From: Bradyrhizobium cenepequi | GTDB taxonomy: Bacteria; Pseudomonadota; Alphaproteobacteria; Rhizobiales; Xanthobacteraceae | Assembly (NCBI RefSeq): GCF_020329485.1 | Contig: NZ_JAGKJI010000014.1 | Location: 62,001 to 126,000 of the forward strand | Reading direction: 5' to 3' | DNA: 64,000 nucleotides | In this document: positions 35,798 through 44,856 of the stretch, in pieces | How positions within the stretch are numbered: position 1 is the first letter of the stretch | Layout: each line of letters opens with the position of its first letter | The notes under the pieces: model-generated | What the model was told of the DNA's origin: nothing | The model's database searches: none | Seen by the model: the letters and a program-made list of their open reading frames with translations, nothing else | Translations under genes and position numbers: made by a program

Positions 35798-37006
35798 CTA
35801 ATGCAGCAGCGCAAAGCGTCTGGCGGGGCCGACGACGCCGACATACGACGCGATTGCGAGCAGGCAAAAAGAAAGCATCACCAATGCCATCGATAACGCC
35901 GAGCGACCGTCAAAGAGCGCGGCGACGAATGCGCTGGACGACGCAGCGGCGATCATTTGCACAAATGCCATCACGGCACTGATCGAGCCCGCGATGTCTG
36001 GCATCGGCAGCAATGCCCCGTTCATGGCATTCGGCGAGATCAACCCGAACGACAACGCGACGCCGATCATCACCGACACCACTACGGCGATCGACTTGCC
36101 TCCGGCCATAGCCATCACGAGCAAGGAGGTCGCCATGATGGTCGAGAGCGCCAGGCCGATCGCAATCATTTGACCGGGCGACACTCCCCAGCCTCCAAGA
36201 CGCTTGTTGATCAAGGTACCGATCATGACCGACAGCGAGCTTGTCCCGAAGATCAGACCATATTGATAGGCGCTCAGGCCGAGAGCATTGATGAAGAACA
36301 GTGATGAGCCGGTGATGTAAGCGAACACTGCTCCCGCGGCGGCGGCGTTGCAGAGGATATAGCCGACGCAGAGGGGATTACGCAGAACGCGAAGGTAGTC
36401 GCGGATAATGGCTGCTGGACTGAGGCGGATGTTCGGATCAATCCGCGCGCTCTCGCTGAAGCCTCCCATCGCGGCGAGCAGCATGGATCCGCCGACGATC
36501 GGCACGAGGTAGATGGCCCGCCAGCCGCCAACGGCAAGGAACGCCGCGCCGACGGTTGGTGCAATCATCGGCACGACATTGATAGCAAAGACCACGTTGG
36601 ACATCTTTGCGCGTGCGGCCGCGCCGTCGAAGAGGTCGCTGACGATGGTAACGGCGGCCATTCCTGGCCCCGAAGCGCCCGCCCCTTGCAGCGCCCGAAA
36701 AAACAGCAGCTGCGGCAGTGAACGGGCAAGAATGCAGCCCACGCTCGCGATGATGACTAGCACGCAGCCAAACACCACGATCGGCTTGCGGCCGAAGCGA
36801 TCCGATACCGGCCCATACACAAGGAGCGCCGCGCCCAGGCTCAAGAGATAAACGCTCATCGCCAAACCCACATCCGCCGGTGCCGCGCCAAGATCAGCCC
36901 CTGTCGCCGACAAGCTCGGCAGGATCACGTCGATGCCGAAGGTTGGCAGAGAAGACAGAAGACCAAGCAGCAACGTAAACACGAACGAATCGGGATGAAT
37001 GCGCAC
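35798..37006 (-). CDS. MFS multidrug efflux transporter, Bcr/CflA type
   Basis: 402 residues, 12 membrane helices. SVYLLSLGAALLVYGPVSDRFGRKPIVVFG holds the MFS signature loop, and LFFRALQGAGASGPGMAAVTIVSDLF is the helix-5 drug-antiporter motif C region. The Bcr/CflA group exports antibiotics and small metabolites by proton antiport. Its neighbours are a glycosyltransferase upstream and a hydrolase downstream on the same strand, which suggests detoxification or export of one compound. Confidence 0.87.
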   Translation of the reverse strand: MRIHPDSFVFTLLLGLLSSLPTFGIDVILPSLSATGADLGAAPADVGLAMSVYLLSLGAALLVYGPVSDRFGRKPIVVFGCVLVIIASVGCILARSLPQLLFFRALQGAGASGPGMAAVTIVSDLFDGAAARAKMSNVVFAINVVPMIAPTVGAAFLAVGGWRAIYLVPIVGGSMLLAAMGGFSESARIDPNIRLSPAAIIRDYLRVLRNPLCVGYILCNAAAAGAVFAYITGSSLFFINALGLSAYQYGLIFGTSSLSVMIGTLINKRLGGWGVSPGQMIAIGLALSTIMATSLLVMAMAGGKSIAVVVSVMIGVALSFGLISPNAMNGALLPMPDIAGSISAVMAFVQMIAAASSSAFVAALFDGRSALSMALVMLSFCLLAIASYVGVVGPARRFALLH

Positions 37007-37125
37007 GGGTAGGGCTCGCTTTCAATCGGAGTCACGCCTCGCGCCTTGCGTACGTTCGGCGCACTTTGCGAACGGCAGCGAGGGACGTGGGGCACATCAT
37101 GTGTCTGGCGCCGCCTTGTGGATTG

Positions 37126-38421
37126 TCAGGCACCGCGAAGCCGCCGTTTCTGGGGTTGCTGTCTCGCCGCGCGGCCAGTGGCGGCGATCGTCTCCATCTC
37201 GTCGACAAGGCGCGACCGATCGATATCGGTCTTGATTGCCTCGCCGAGGAGACGTGCCGCCGCTTTGAATTGTGGCTCAGTAATCAGCCGGTTCACTGCC
37301 GCGGCAATTTCCGCTTGCGAAGCCGTTGGGGGCAATCGAAGCCCTGCGCCCTTCGCCTCGACGCGCGCGGCGTTATCGGCCTGGTCACGGCCCATTGGCA
37401 GAATGAGCTGCGGCAGAGCGTTGATTAGTGAGCGGGTGACGGTTCCGTGGCCGCCTTGCGATACCACCACGGAAACATCCTTCATGACCAAGTCATGGGG
37501 AGCGCCCTCAATCAAATGCACATTCTTCGGCGCCCGAAGATCGGCTACGTCGAGATTGGGGCCGGTTGTTGCAAGGGCGTCGATCTCGACCGCCTCCATC
37601 GCGTCGATGATGCGCTGAAACAGATCGCGCTGGCCTTGCGCGCCCGTGCTGCATGCGATCAGCGCGCGGTGACGATCCGACTGAGCGGACCATGGCGCTT
37701 GCCACGACCTCCCCGCGGATTTGGACCAATTCGGCACGTCGAGCAGCGGTCCGACGTAGCGGAAATTGTCGGGCAGCCAGTCAGCCTGAAAGTCGAACGC
37801 TTGACTGGTCGCGAGCAGAAGCCGGTCGGCCCGGTCGAACAGATCCATGACATCCACCAGAACGGGAAGACCGAGATCGTCACGAGCGCGGTTAAGAATT
37901 GGCAGAAACCCATTCAGCGCCGCCGCGAACCTGGCACTGGCTGCATCGACTTCAGCGCGCTCTTCCGGGGTTTTCGGTTGGCTCAATCCGCTGGTGGCCG
38001 GCGGCACTCCCGGGAGGGGTCGAATGCTGACATGCGGGGAAAGAAGAGCGAAGGGCACGTCAGATGCCTCCGCCCCGAGCGCAGCACCAAAAAGCATGTC
38101 AAGCAGGAGAACAGCATCCGTCCGCATACGGCCAATCTCATCCCGGATATCGGCCGCATAGAGCGCGGCAGGATCAAATATGATCCGGCGTATAAGTTCT
38201 TGTATGTCCGAGACATCTGTCGGGTCCGCGGCCTCACCGATCGGAGCGCGGCGCCATGTTACAAACTCAAAGCCGGCGGCCTCCACTTCAGCGCGCATTG
38301 CCGGATCCGCCATCACCCGGACATGGTGTCCATTCTGGCGCAACCTCCGCCCCGCAGTCAGCAGCGGGCTCAGATTTCCCAAGGTGCCCCACGACGCCAG
38401 CAGAAAATGGTAAGACATCAA
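37126..38421 (-). CDS. UDP-glucuronosyl/glucosyltransferase-type glycosyltransferase (GT1)
   Basis: 431 residues in two Rossmann-like halves. N-terminus: FLLASWGTLGNLSPLLTAGR with VRVMADPAM. C-terminal donor-binding region: VHLIEGAPHDLVMKDVSVVV followed by SQGGHGTVTRSLINALPQLI and MGRDQADNAARVEAKGAG. That is the PSPG-like region of GT-B macrolide and lipid glycosyltransferases. It likely glycosylates a small molecule; with the neighbouring exporter a resistance or secretion role is plausible. Confidence 0.85.
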   Translation of the reverse strand: MMSYHFLLASWGTLGNLSPLLTAGRRLRQNGHHVRVMADPAMRAEVEAAGFEFVTWRRAPIGEAADPTDVSDIQELIRRIIFDPAALYAADIRDEIGRMRTDAVLLLDMLFGAALGAEASDVPFALLSPHVSIRPLPGVPPATSGLSQPKTPEERAEVDAASARFAAALNGFLPILNRARDDLGLPVLVDVMDLFDRADRLLLATSQAFDFQADWLPDNFRYVGPLLDVPNWSKSAGRSWQAPWSAQSDRHRALIACSTGAQGQRDLFQRIIDAMEAVEIDALATTGPNLDVADLRAPKNVHLIEGAPHDLVMKDVSVVVSQGGHGTVTRSLINALPQLILPMGRDQADNAARVEAKGAGLRLPPTASQAEIAAAVNRLITEPQFKAAARLLGEAIKTDIDRSRLVDEMETIAATGRAARQQPQKRRLRGA

Positions 38422-38927
38422 AGAAGCCCTTTGTCCAGGTCACGAATTCGTTGACGCGATCCCTTCTGCTGACCAATGCAGTCTTACAGACGGATGCGTA
38501 GCCGCGCGTGCCTCCGCGCTGACCTCCAAGAATTGGGCGGCCCGCGTTACCGAACGATGTCTCGTCAGAGTGAAATGCTTACATCCGTAAGGATGGCGCC
38601 ATGATCATGGCGCAGTTTTCAGACTGCGCCGACCGATGCAGCCTTCGCGTCACAGCTGTCGGGAAATGCCACGATCCCCTTCAGCGCGCAAAACGACCTG
38701 TTCTCCGCGAGGCAGACAGGTTCGCGGCCACACCGACACTTGCGGATGAGCATCAGCCGATCGCTCACCTCCGGGACCCAGCGCTTGCGGCAAGGATCCA
38801 CTCGAACCCCAACCGTCTGCGCGGCAAGGTTTCGCAAACCATTCACGCATGCCCCTCCGGCCGCTAACGAATCGAAAATCGTTCTGCCGCAAGTTCGTGC
38901 GCGGGAAGAGCGAGGGGAGATCCAGGC
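38422..38927. other. Intergenic region, weak coding potential only
   Basis: 506 bases. A minus-strand frame across 38619-39023 contains a Cys-bearing stretch (MLIRKCRCGREPVCLAENRS) that could be the start of a short protein, but there is no good ribosome site. I do not call it. Confidence 0.4.
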
Positions 38928-39107
38928 ATGAATGGGCTGACCATCATGGAAAACGTGCGCCGATACCGCACCATAGCTTCGCTGTGCCGCCAAGCCGCAG
39001 CATTTCGACCCATTCAGCGGCATTCACTGCTCGCGCAAGCCGAGGAATGGGAGGATCAAGCGGTTTCGGAGCTTGAAGGTTACTTCAAGCGGCGCCTCGA
39101 TAGCTGA
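38928..39107 (+). CDS. Short helical protein of a rhizobial family
   Basis: 59 residues, starting MNGLTIMENVRRYRTIAS and ending FKRRLDS; AGGGGAG lies upstream. The remainder is charged and alpha-helical (SLLAQAEEWEDQAVSELEGY). I recognise this pattern as a short protein present in many copies in Bradyrhizobium-type genomes, function unknown. A second ATG (residue 7) is possible. The stop lies ten bases before repeat A copy 3. Confidence 0.65.
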   Translation: MNGLTIMENVRRYRTIASLCRQAAAFRPIQRHSLLAQAEEWEDQAVSELEGYFKRRLDS

Positions 39108-39116
39108 ATGATGACA

Positions 39117-39188
39117 TGCGAGTGTCGCGCAAACGCTTCGCGTTTGTCGCGAGGGAAAACCGGCGTCCACTTTTCCGCATCATGCTTT
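39117..39188. repeat. Dispersed palindromic repeat A, copy 3
   Basis: Core GCGCAAACGCTTCGCGTTTG followed by TCGCGAGGGAAAACCGG, CACTTTTCC and ATCATGCTTTAA, as in copy 1. Its last bases supply the stop codon of the minus-strand gene at 39187. Confidence 0.85.
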
Positions 39189-39705
39189 AATGCTCAGGAA
39201 GCACGGTCCAGATCTTCTCGGCGAAGCCGCGTTTATCGAGCTTCCAGGTTTCGTGGTCGACGACGGCCTTTCCACCTCGGCATTTGTAGGAATAAGCCGA
39301 GTCGTGGCCAGTAGCGAAAGCCGGAATGGTCTTCTCTTTCGAGGCCTGCTTGCAGAACGCGTCGGCTCCCGGATTGTCCTTGGCCGTGTTGATCTTGGCG
39401 CAGGGCAGGTTCGCCCCGACGAAACAGACCATGACCTTTCCGTCCATGCAGCGGTATTGCGCCTGCGTCTCGATGTCGGACAGGTCCGGTTCGCGCTTGG
39501 CGTCGGGTGCGAGCGTCTTGAAGGCCTTGAGCGTCGGCTCGCGGAGTGACGGCTCATAGCCGCGCACCTTGTCATCATCGCGGACGTTGGCGCAGTGCTG
39601 GACCAGATTCTCTTCGGCCGCAGCCTCCCTGGCCTGCGACGTCGCGACCGACAGGCAACACAGCGTGACGGCGAGCGTCGCAACGTCGACTATGGGCTTT
39701 CCCAT
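39187..39705 (-). CDS. Exported hypothetical protein with six or more cysteines
   Basis: 172 residues from the ATG at 39705, which lies seven bases after GGAGGA; upstream ATGs at 39738 and 39711 are less well placed. Signal peptide: VDVATLAVTLCCLSVATSQA. The mature part has paired cysteines (HCANV, RCMDGKVMVCFVGANLPCAK, AFCKQ, YKCRGG) suggesting disulphides. No known domain recognised. It follows the gene at 39735 by 29 bases on the same strand. Its stop is in repeat A. Confidence 0.7.
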   Translation of the reverse strand: MGKPIVDVATLAVTLCCLSVATSQAREAAAEENLVQHCANVRDDDKVRGYEPSLREPTLKAFKTLAPDAKREPDLSDIETQAQYRCMDGKVMVCFVGANLPCAKINTAKDNPGADAFCKQASKEKTIPAFATGHDSAYSYKCRGGKAVVDHETWKLDKRGFAEKIWTVLPEH

Positions 39706-39734
39706 CAACATGTCCTCCGAGCGATCGGCCGCGC

Positions 39735-40130
39735 TCATCGCGCGGCGCAGCGATGGAATTTCTCAGGCGTCTCCGTGATCCAGAAGAAGCCGTGCAGCGC
39801 AAGGTCGATGGTTGCCGGTGACAGACGCCGGATCACCACCGTTCCAGAGGTCTCGGGGCTGCCGCCCTTGTAGCAACGCGCGGCGAACCTGACCTCGTCG
39901 CGACGGCGTTCAGGCTTCGACAGCTTGCAGCCGACCTCGTAGAACTCGAGTTCTGATGACATGATGGTCAGGACATCGACCTCGCCGTTCACCTGTTCGC
40001 AGCGGGGCGGATTGCTCGACCACTTGCCTTGGAACTCATCGGTTGCAGACGCAGCGCCTTGGACGCATGCCAGTAAAACGACGCCTGCCGCAAGAGAGGT
40101 GCTACGACGCAGTGCCTCGGAGAGAGCCAT
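39735..40130 (-). CDS. Exported hypothetical protein
   Basis: 131 residues from MALSEALRRSTSLAAG with AGGGAAGC before the ATG; longer starts run back into the divergent region. The signal peptide ends near ASATDEF. The mature part has four cysteines and the pattern FQGKWSSNPPRCEQ, similar in style to small rhizobial exported proteins that begin with a G-x-W motif. First gene of a likely two-gene operon with 39187-39705. Function unknown. Confidence 0.7.
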   Translation of the reverse strand: MALSEALRRSTSLAAGVVLLACVQGAASATDEFQGKWSSNPPRCEQVNGEVDVLTIMSSELEFYEVGCKLSKPERRRDEVRFAARCYKGGSPETSGTVVIRRLSPATIDLALHGFFWITETPEKFHRCAAR

Positions 40131-40276
40131 TTGCTTCCCTCTGATTCCGTGATTGCTCGCTGATTGGCTCTCGACTGCCAATGACCCTTCGATCATAAGC
40201 GGCGCCCCAGAATATGCATAGTGTGCCTGCAAGCTGGGCGATCGATTGCGGCAGCGGAGCCGATGGAGGTTGGTCC

Positions 40277-40837
40277 GTGACACGGAAATCGAACGCGCTA
40301 CCGGTGCTTGAAACGCCTTGCCGCGTGCGCGGCCTGCTGGCGGCCTCGCTCGCGGCGTGGACGTTCTTCATGGTCGTTGCGACCGCGACGCCGCTGCTCG
40401 CGACCGGCGTCTGGTCACTGATGACTGATCAAGACGCGACCTGGCCCAGTTCCAGACAGATTTTCGGTTCGTTCGGATTCGCGGCGGCAGTCGGGCTGCC
40501 GATCTCTTTGATCATTTGCTTCGCAGTCGGCTATCCGGCCTGGAAATTCGCCAGCACTCATGGCCTGACGACCCGATGGGACGCGGTCAAGATCGGCGCT
40601 GCCCTTTACCTTCTGGTGACCGTGGGCGGCCACATCGCGATCTACATGGGCAGGGGCAGCTATTCATATGCGCAAGGAGGGGTTTTGCTAACAAAAGACA
40701 GCGTGCCGACATTTCAGGGCGTTGTTTTCGATCTCTTCCTCACGCTGTTCTACGCCGCGGATGGCGCGGTCGCGGGGCTTGCCGCCTGGTTGGTGGGAGG
40801 CAGCAAATCCGTTGTCTCCATCCATGCGCAACGCTGA
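40277..40837 (+). CDS. Small inner-membrane protein, four helices
   Basis: 186 residues from a GTG with GGAGG at ideal spacing; an ATG at 40214 would add 21 residues without a good site. Hydrophobic segments: LLAASLAAWTFFMVVATATP, FAAAVGLPISLIICFAVGYP, IGAALYLLVTVGGHIAIYMG and VFDLFLTLFYAADGAVAGLA. No motif recognised. Divergent from the exported-protein pair. Confidence 0.65.
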   Translation: MTRKSNALPVLETPCRVRGLLAASLAAWTFFMVVATATPLLATGVWSLMTDQDATWPSSRQIFGSFGFAAAVGLPISLIICFAVGYPAWKFASTHGLTTRWDAVKIGAALYLLVTVGGHIAIYMGRGSYSYAQGGVLLTKDSVPTFQGVVFDLFLTLFYAADGAVAGLAAWLVGGSKSVVSIHAQR

Positions 40838-40985
40838 TCGATCGGAAGCTTGAGCCGTCAAGAGCAGCTTTCAGTCCAGCGGCGGGCGCTCTCCGCTGTC
40901 CTGACGCAGGTCCTCGTTGACGTCATCGAGCGGGCACACGACATATCCTATACCGTCGGTCCACGTCACCACTGAGGAACAAGAT

Positions 40986-42185
40986 ATGAACGCGCCGCCA
41001 AACGTCGAGCCCGGCACCGCGTATTCTGACAGCGACGTTGCGCATTGGCTGACAAACGAGACCCGCGATGAGCGCTTCATCGACAATATTTTCGCTGAGC
41101 TGTGCATCCGCCTCCAGCAGGCGGGCATTCCCGTCAAGCGGGCGTCGCTTCATATCCTGATCCACCATCCTCAATGGCTTGGCGCCCGGATGATGTGGAC
41201 CGACGGAATGCGCGAGGCCGAAATTGCGAGAGTCGATTACGATGTCACGGAGCGATCCGAATACATCGACAGTCCCGTCAACGAAATCCATGACGGCGCC
41301 GCCGCGGTGCGCGAAAATCTCGAACGCGATCCCGCGCTGGGCCGCAAGCATGCCGTCTATGACGAGATGCGGGCGCAAGGCTTGACTGACTATGTGGCGT
41401 GGCCGCTGTATCATACGCTCGGCAAGCGGCACATCGTGACCTTTGCAACCGACCGACCTGGAGGTTTCGACGACGCGCATCTCGACAGCCTGCTAAGACT
41501 GCTGCCGGTCCTGGCGCTGGTCAGCGAAATCCGCGTCAAGAACCGGCTGGCGCGAACGCTGCTCGAAACCTATGTCGGGCCGCATGCCGGCGAACTGATT
41601 CTGGCCGGCGCGACCAGGCGCGGAAGCGGGACGACGGTACGCGCCGCCATCATGATCTGCGATCTCAGGGATTTCACCAGGATCTCGGACAACTGGCCGC
41701 GCGACGACGTCATTGATCTCCTGAACGGCTATTTCGACGCGATGTCGGAGCCGATCGTGCGACATGGCGGCGAAATACTGAAATTCATCGGCGACGGTCT
41801 GCTCGCCATTTTTCCGCTGAGCCAGCCGTCGGCCTGCGCAAATCTGCTGCATGCCGTTTCCGAAGCCCGGCAGGCCATGATTGCGCTGAACGAGAAGAAC
41901 AACGAGATCGGCCGTGAGCCGCTGAATTACGGCATCGGCGTCCATGTCGGAGACGTCATGTACGGCAACATCGGCTCGCGCACCCGGCTCGACTTCACGG
42001 TCATCGGCCCAGCGGTCAACATGGCTTCGCGTCTGGAAACCCTGACCAAGCAATTGGGTACAAAGGTGCTGCTGTCCCGCGCGTTCGCCGACTTCGTCCA
42101 AAACGATTTCGATCTCGAACGCGTCGGCGAATTTCCGGTGCGAGGCTTCAGCGCCCCGATCGAGCTGTTTGCGTATCATGGCTGA
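40986..42185 (+). CDS. Class III adenylate/guanylate cyclase
   Basis: 399 residues from MNAPPNVEPG, with GAGGAACAAG upstream; the 40917 start lacks a site. Residues 1-200 form an unrecognised N-terminal, possibly GAF-like, sensory region with WLTNETRDERFIDNIFAELC. The cyclase domain starts near 215. Metal-binding Asp226 (ICDLRDFTR) and Asp270 (IGDGLLA) are present, with Lys266 in EILKFIGD for adenine recognition and DFTVIGPAVNMASRLE near 340. It should make cAMP. This architecture is common and numerous in Bradyrhizobium. Confidence 0.9.
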   Translation: MNAPPNVEPGTAYSDSDVAHWLTNETRDERFIDNIFAELCIRLQQAGIPVKRASLHILIHHPQWLGARMMWTDGMREAEIARVDYDVTERSEYIDSPVNEIHDGAAAVRENLERDPALGRKHAVYDEMRAQGLTDYVAWPLYHTLGKRHIVTFATDRPGGFDDAHLDSLLRLLPVLALVSEIRVKNRLARTLLETYVGPHAGELILAGATRRGSGTTVRAAIMICDLRDFTRISDNWPRDDVIDLLNGYFDAMSEPIVRHGGEILKFIGDGLLAIFPLSQPSACANLLHAVSEARQAMIALNEKNNEIGREPLNYGIGVHVGDVMYGNIGSRTRLDFTVIGPAVNMASRLETLTKQLGTKVLLSRAFADFVQNDFDLERVGEFPVRGFSAPIELFAYHG

Positions 42186-42313
42186 ATAATACGGAGCCAT
42201 CGCCAGGTGCGAGTCACTGCAAAGGCCGCGAGTTCCATGTGCTGAGGGCGCAGGATCGCCTTCCTGCCGCCAGACGTCTCGGCATGGGACGACGCCTCCA
42301 ACAACAGGTGGGC

Positions 42314-42874
42314 CTATGCCTTTCGCAACAAAGCAGCAATGCAATGGTTGATCGACGGCCGGCTGAGCGCCTTTAAGCCATCGTCGGCGGCGGCTCCGAT
42401 CTGCTCTGCAAATTCTGCCTCACTGACATGACCGACAGGCTCGGCCAGTAACAGATCAGCGCCTGATTTCATGGCTCGGGCAGCTTCCGAGAAGAAGGAC
42501 GCCGCGGACGGCAACTCGTGCACGACCGCAAATGCGAACACAAAGTCGGCACTTGCATCCAGGTCGGCAAGCTGCATGGATGTAGCACTGACCACGCGCG
42601 CATCGATCCTGTCCAACAAACCGGCTTTGCGGGCGCGGCGTTTCAGTCCCTCGATCATCCGCGGCTCTACATCCACCGCCACAACACGACCCGAAGGCCC
42701 AACCAGCTTCGCTATTTCGAGGGTAAAAAAGCCCATGCCCGGGCCGGGCTCCAGTACTGTCATCCCTTCTCGAATATAGGACTCCAGGATAAGAGCAGGA
42801 TCGTGCCACAACTTCCGAATGGGACTTGCAATCAGGTAACCCACCCACCACGGGCAAGGCTTGTGTTGGGTCAT
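42314..42874 (-). CDS. Class I SAM-dependent methyltransferase
   Basis: 186 residues from MTQHKPCPWWVGYLI with GGGGGAAAGGG before the ATG; a longer frame upstream only translates repeat A. Motif I is VLEPGPGMGFFTLEIA, post-I acidic residue in VVAVDVEPRMIEGL, motif IV in DFVFAFAVVHELP. The WWVGYLIASPIRK opening matches a family of small arsenite- or lipid-type methyltransferases without a clear substrate. Confidence 0.85.
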   Translation of the reverse strand: MTQHKPCPWWVGYLIASPIRKLWHDPALILESYIREGMTVLEPGPGMGFFTLEIAKLVGPSGRVVAVDVEPRMIEGLKRRARKAGLLDRIDARVVSATSMQLADLDASADFVFAFAVVHELPSAASFFSEAARAMKSGADLLLAEPVGHVSEAEFAEQIGAAADDGLKALSRPSINHCIAALLRKA

Positions 42875-42985
42875 CCCTTTCCCCCTGGTTCCGATGACTT
42901 TCCAGCGGCACTTCGGAAAGAGCAATTCGGCTGAGCTTAAAACGCGAGAACGCTCAACGTGGTTCTGTGTTCCGAACAGCGAGAC

Positions 42986-43065
42986 TAGAGCATGATCCGG
43001 AAAAGTGGACACCGGTTTTCCCTCGCGACAAACGCGAAGCGTTTGCGCGGAGATCATGCTCAAAC
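42986..43065. repeat. Dispersed palindromic repeat A, copy 4 (reverse orientation)
   Basis: AGAGCATGATCCGGAAAAGT, then CACCGGTTTTCCCTCGCGAC, CGCGAAGCGTTTGCGCGGAG and ATCATGCTCAAA. Nearly perfect reverse copy of the element at 2230. Confidence 0.88.
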
Positions 43066-43542
43066 ATGGCGTGGGTGGGAGATGACGCCGACCAAGGCCT
43101 CGTCAATGCGCTAACCACTTGGTTCGGACCGCCCATGGCGGCGTAGCGCATAGGTTTGCCCGCGGACGATTGCTGACCGCAAACGGAGTACCAAAGCACT
43201 ACGGTGAACCATCGATCTCTCGACACCAGGTTGAATATTCGAGACGCACCAGATCGGCACTATGATCCGCCGTCCGAGGTTAACTTCGGGTTCAGCGAGT
43301 TCGACGGGTCGTAAGGAGACTCATGCACCGCAGCAATTTCGCTTGCATCGCGGAGTCGGCTGACTGCGAAACAGGGAACCCTTACTCCTGCGCGCGCTGA
43401 GGCAACGTCGAGGCCGATCGATCAATCTCGGACCATCCCGTGCTGCGAGCGCGCGTCTTTTCGCATCCTCGTATTTCGGATTGTGGACTTTGACTAAAAC
43501 AGGAGGCAGGATTGCCTGGCCTTACGAAAGGGAGAATGGACG
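43066..43542. other. Intergenic region, no gene seen
   Basis: 477 bases. No frame has both a ribosome site and protein-like composition until the DUF4242 gene. The last 60 bases contain AGGAGG and AAAGGGAG purine runs, the latter serving that gene. Confidence 0.45.
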
Positions 43543-43815
43543 ATGCCGCAGTTTGTTATCGAACGAGAAATGCCGGGGGCTGGAAAACTCAGCAAGGATG
43601 ATCTCAAAGGCGCATCCCAAGGTTCCTGCGACGTCCTTCGCGAGTTGGGTCCGGAAATTCAGTGGGTGCATAGTTACGTTACCGACAACAAGATTTACTG
43701 CGTCTACCGTGCACCCAGCGAGGATCTAATTCGCAAACACGCTCAATTGGCAGGATTCCCGGCGAACAGTATCGCTCTCGTCAGAGCAACTATAGATCCG
43801 ACCACCGCCGAATAG
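43543..43815 (+). CDS. DUF4242 family protein
   Basis: 90 residues, full length for the family. The N-terminus PQFVIEREMPGAGKLSKDDL, the centre IQWVHSYVTDNKIYCVYRAP and the end IRKHAQLAGFPANSIALV are the conserved blocks. A ferredoxin-like dimeric fold is expected. Members are described as nickel-binding in some databases, but physiological role is unclear. AAAGGGAGAAT precedes the ATG. Confidence 0.85.
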   Translation: MPQFVIEREMPGAGKLSKDDLKGASQGSCDVLRELGPEIQWVHSYVTDNKIYCVYRAPSEDLIRKHAQLAGFPANSIALVRATIDPTTAE

Positions 43816-44075
43816 CTGTGCCTCCGCCGCTTCGTTCGATCCTCATCATAGCTTGAGGACGACAAGATGCAGAGCATCAGGTCTCGATAGTCGTCGTACT
43901 CGGTGAGGTGCAATGCTGCGTCGCAAGCGGCGCGATAACGCATGTCAGTTCCGGGGGCAAAGCCCGACATCCCCAATCCGTATGGGTGAGCCTGCTTAGG
44001 TCTTGAAAACGGATGTTGGCGACTCCAGCCGCTGGGTCGCCAACGGGCCAAGAGCCGGCATAGAAGCTCAACGCT

Positions 44076-44609
44076 TCATGACGCCTGATACCACTCTAAT
44101 GCGGCGGCCTCCCCATTCCTGATCCATGCCTCCTTGCAATCGCCATAGGCGTGCGAATCGTTGGGATGCCGACGCTGGCACTCGACTTTCACACGATCAT
44201 ATTCAGCGGCAAGTGTCGGATGTGCACGGAGACAGTCCCGGAACGCCAGATGCCGCGTGATCTCTGTCGAACCGTCCTCATAACAATGGAGTTGCACGGT
44301 TCTGCGCCCGGTCTTCGGATCGGATTTCGTGCAGTACCGCCGTCCCGGCAAACCAAGTTCGCCCCACCAGTCGTAACCGAGCGCTTCTAGCTTACCTTGG
44401 CACTCGTCCAACCCGGCCAAGTTGCTGATCACAGGCATCAGATCCAAAATGGGCTTTGCCCGTATGCCGGGAATTGCGGTTGAGCCAATGTGATGAACTG
44501 TCCGCAGGTTCGGCCCGAAGGCTCCTGCAAGTAGCTGTGCCTCAGCGTCGGCCAAATGCGACCAGCCTGGGCTATGGGGTAGCAGTTCGACTTTGATGGG
44601 CGGCGGCAT
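44076..44609 (-). CDS. GrpB family protein (UPF0157)
   Basis: 177 residues from MPPPIKVELLPHSPGWSH; the long upstream extension overlaps the divergent DUF899 gene. The family motif VHHIGSTAIPGIRAKPILDLMP holds the GS and Asp residues of the nucleotidyltransferase-like fold, and later RDCLRAHPTLAAEYDRVKVE is typical. Function unknown. Divergent from the DUF899 gene. Confidence 0.88.
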   Translation of the reverse strand: MPPPIKVELLPHSPGWSHLADAEAQLLAGAFGPNLRTVHHIGSTAIPGIRAKPILDLMPVISNLAGLDECQGKLEALGYDWWGELGLPGRRYCTKSDPKTGRRTVQLHCYEDGSTEITRHLAFRDCLRAHPTLAAEYDRVKVECQRRHPNDSHAYGDCKEAWIRNGEAAALEWYQAS

Positions 44610-44856
44610 GCGGCCTCGTTCATTCAAGACACTTCGATACCGGACCATACCCGCTTTGGATTGGAGGCTGGAAACAGGCTCGTTGGCAGCGGCGTTTGCG
44701 TCAAGTTCATGCCGGAGGATGAGAGCGATCGCGTATCCGGGGCCTGCGGGCCGAACTACGCCCGTCTCGTGGCGGGAAAGAATTTCAGTCGGCCTGTCGG
44801 CTTGGGTCTGCCTCGGACGTCCTTTGGTCAGTTCCGTCGGACAAAGGAGACAGGCA

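Noticed and set aside
38619..39023. 134-residue minus-strand frame with Cys-rich stretch
   Set aside because: No ribosome site and it overlaps the better supported plus-strand gene at 38928.
42875..43063. N-terminal extension of the methyltransferase
   Set aside because: The extension translates repeat A, and a strong ribosome site precedes the ATG at 42874.
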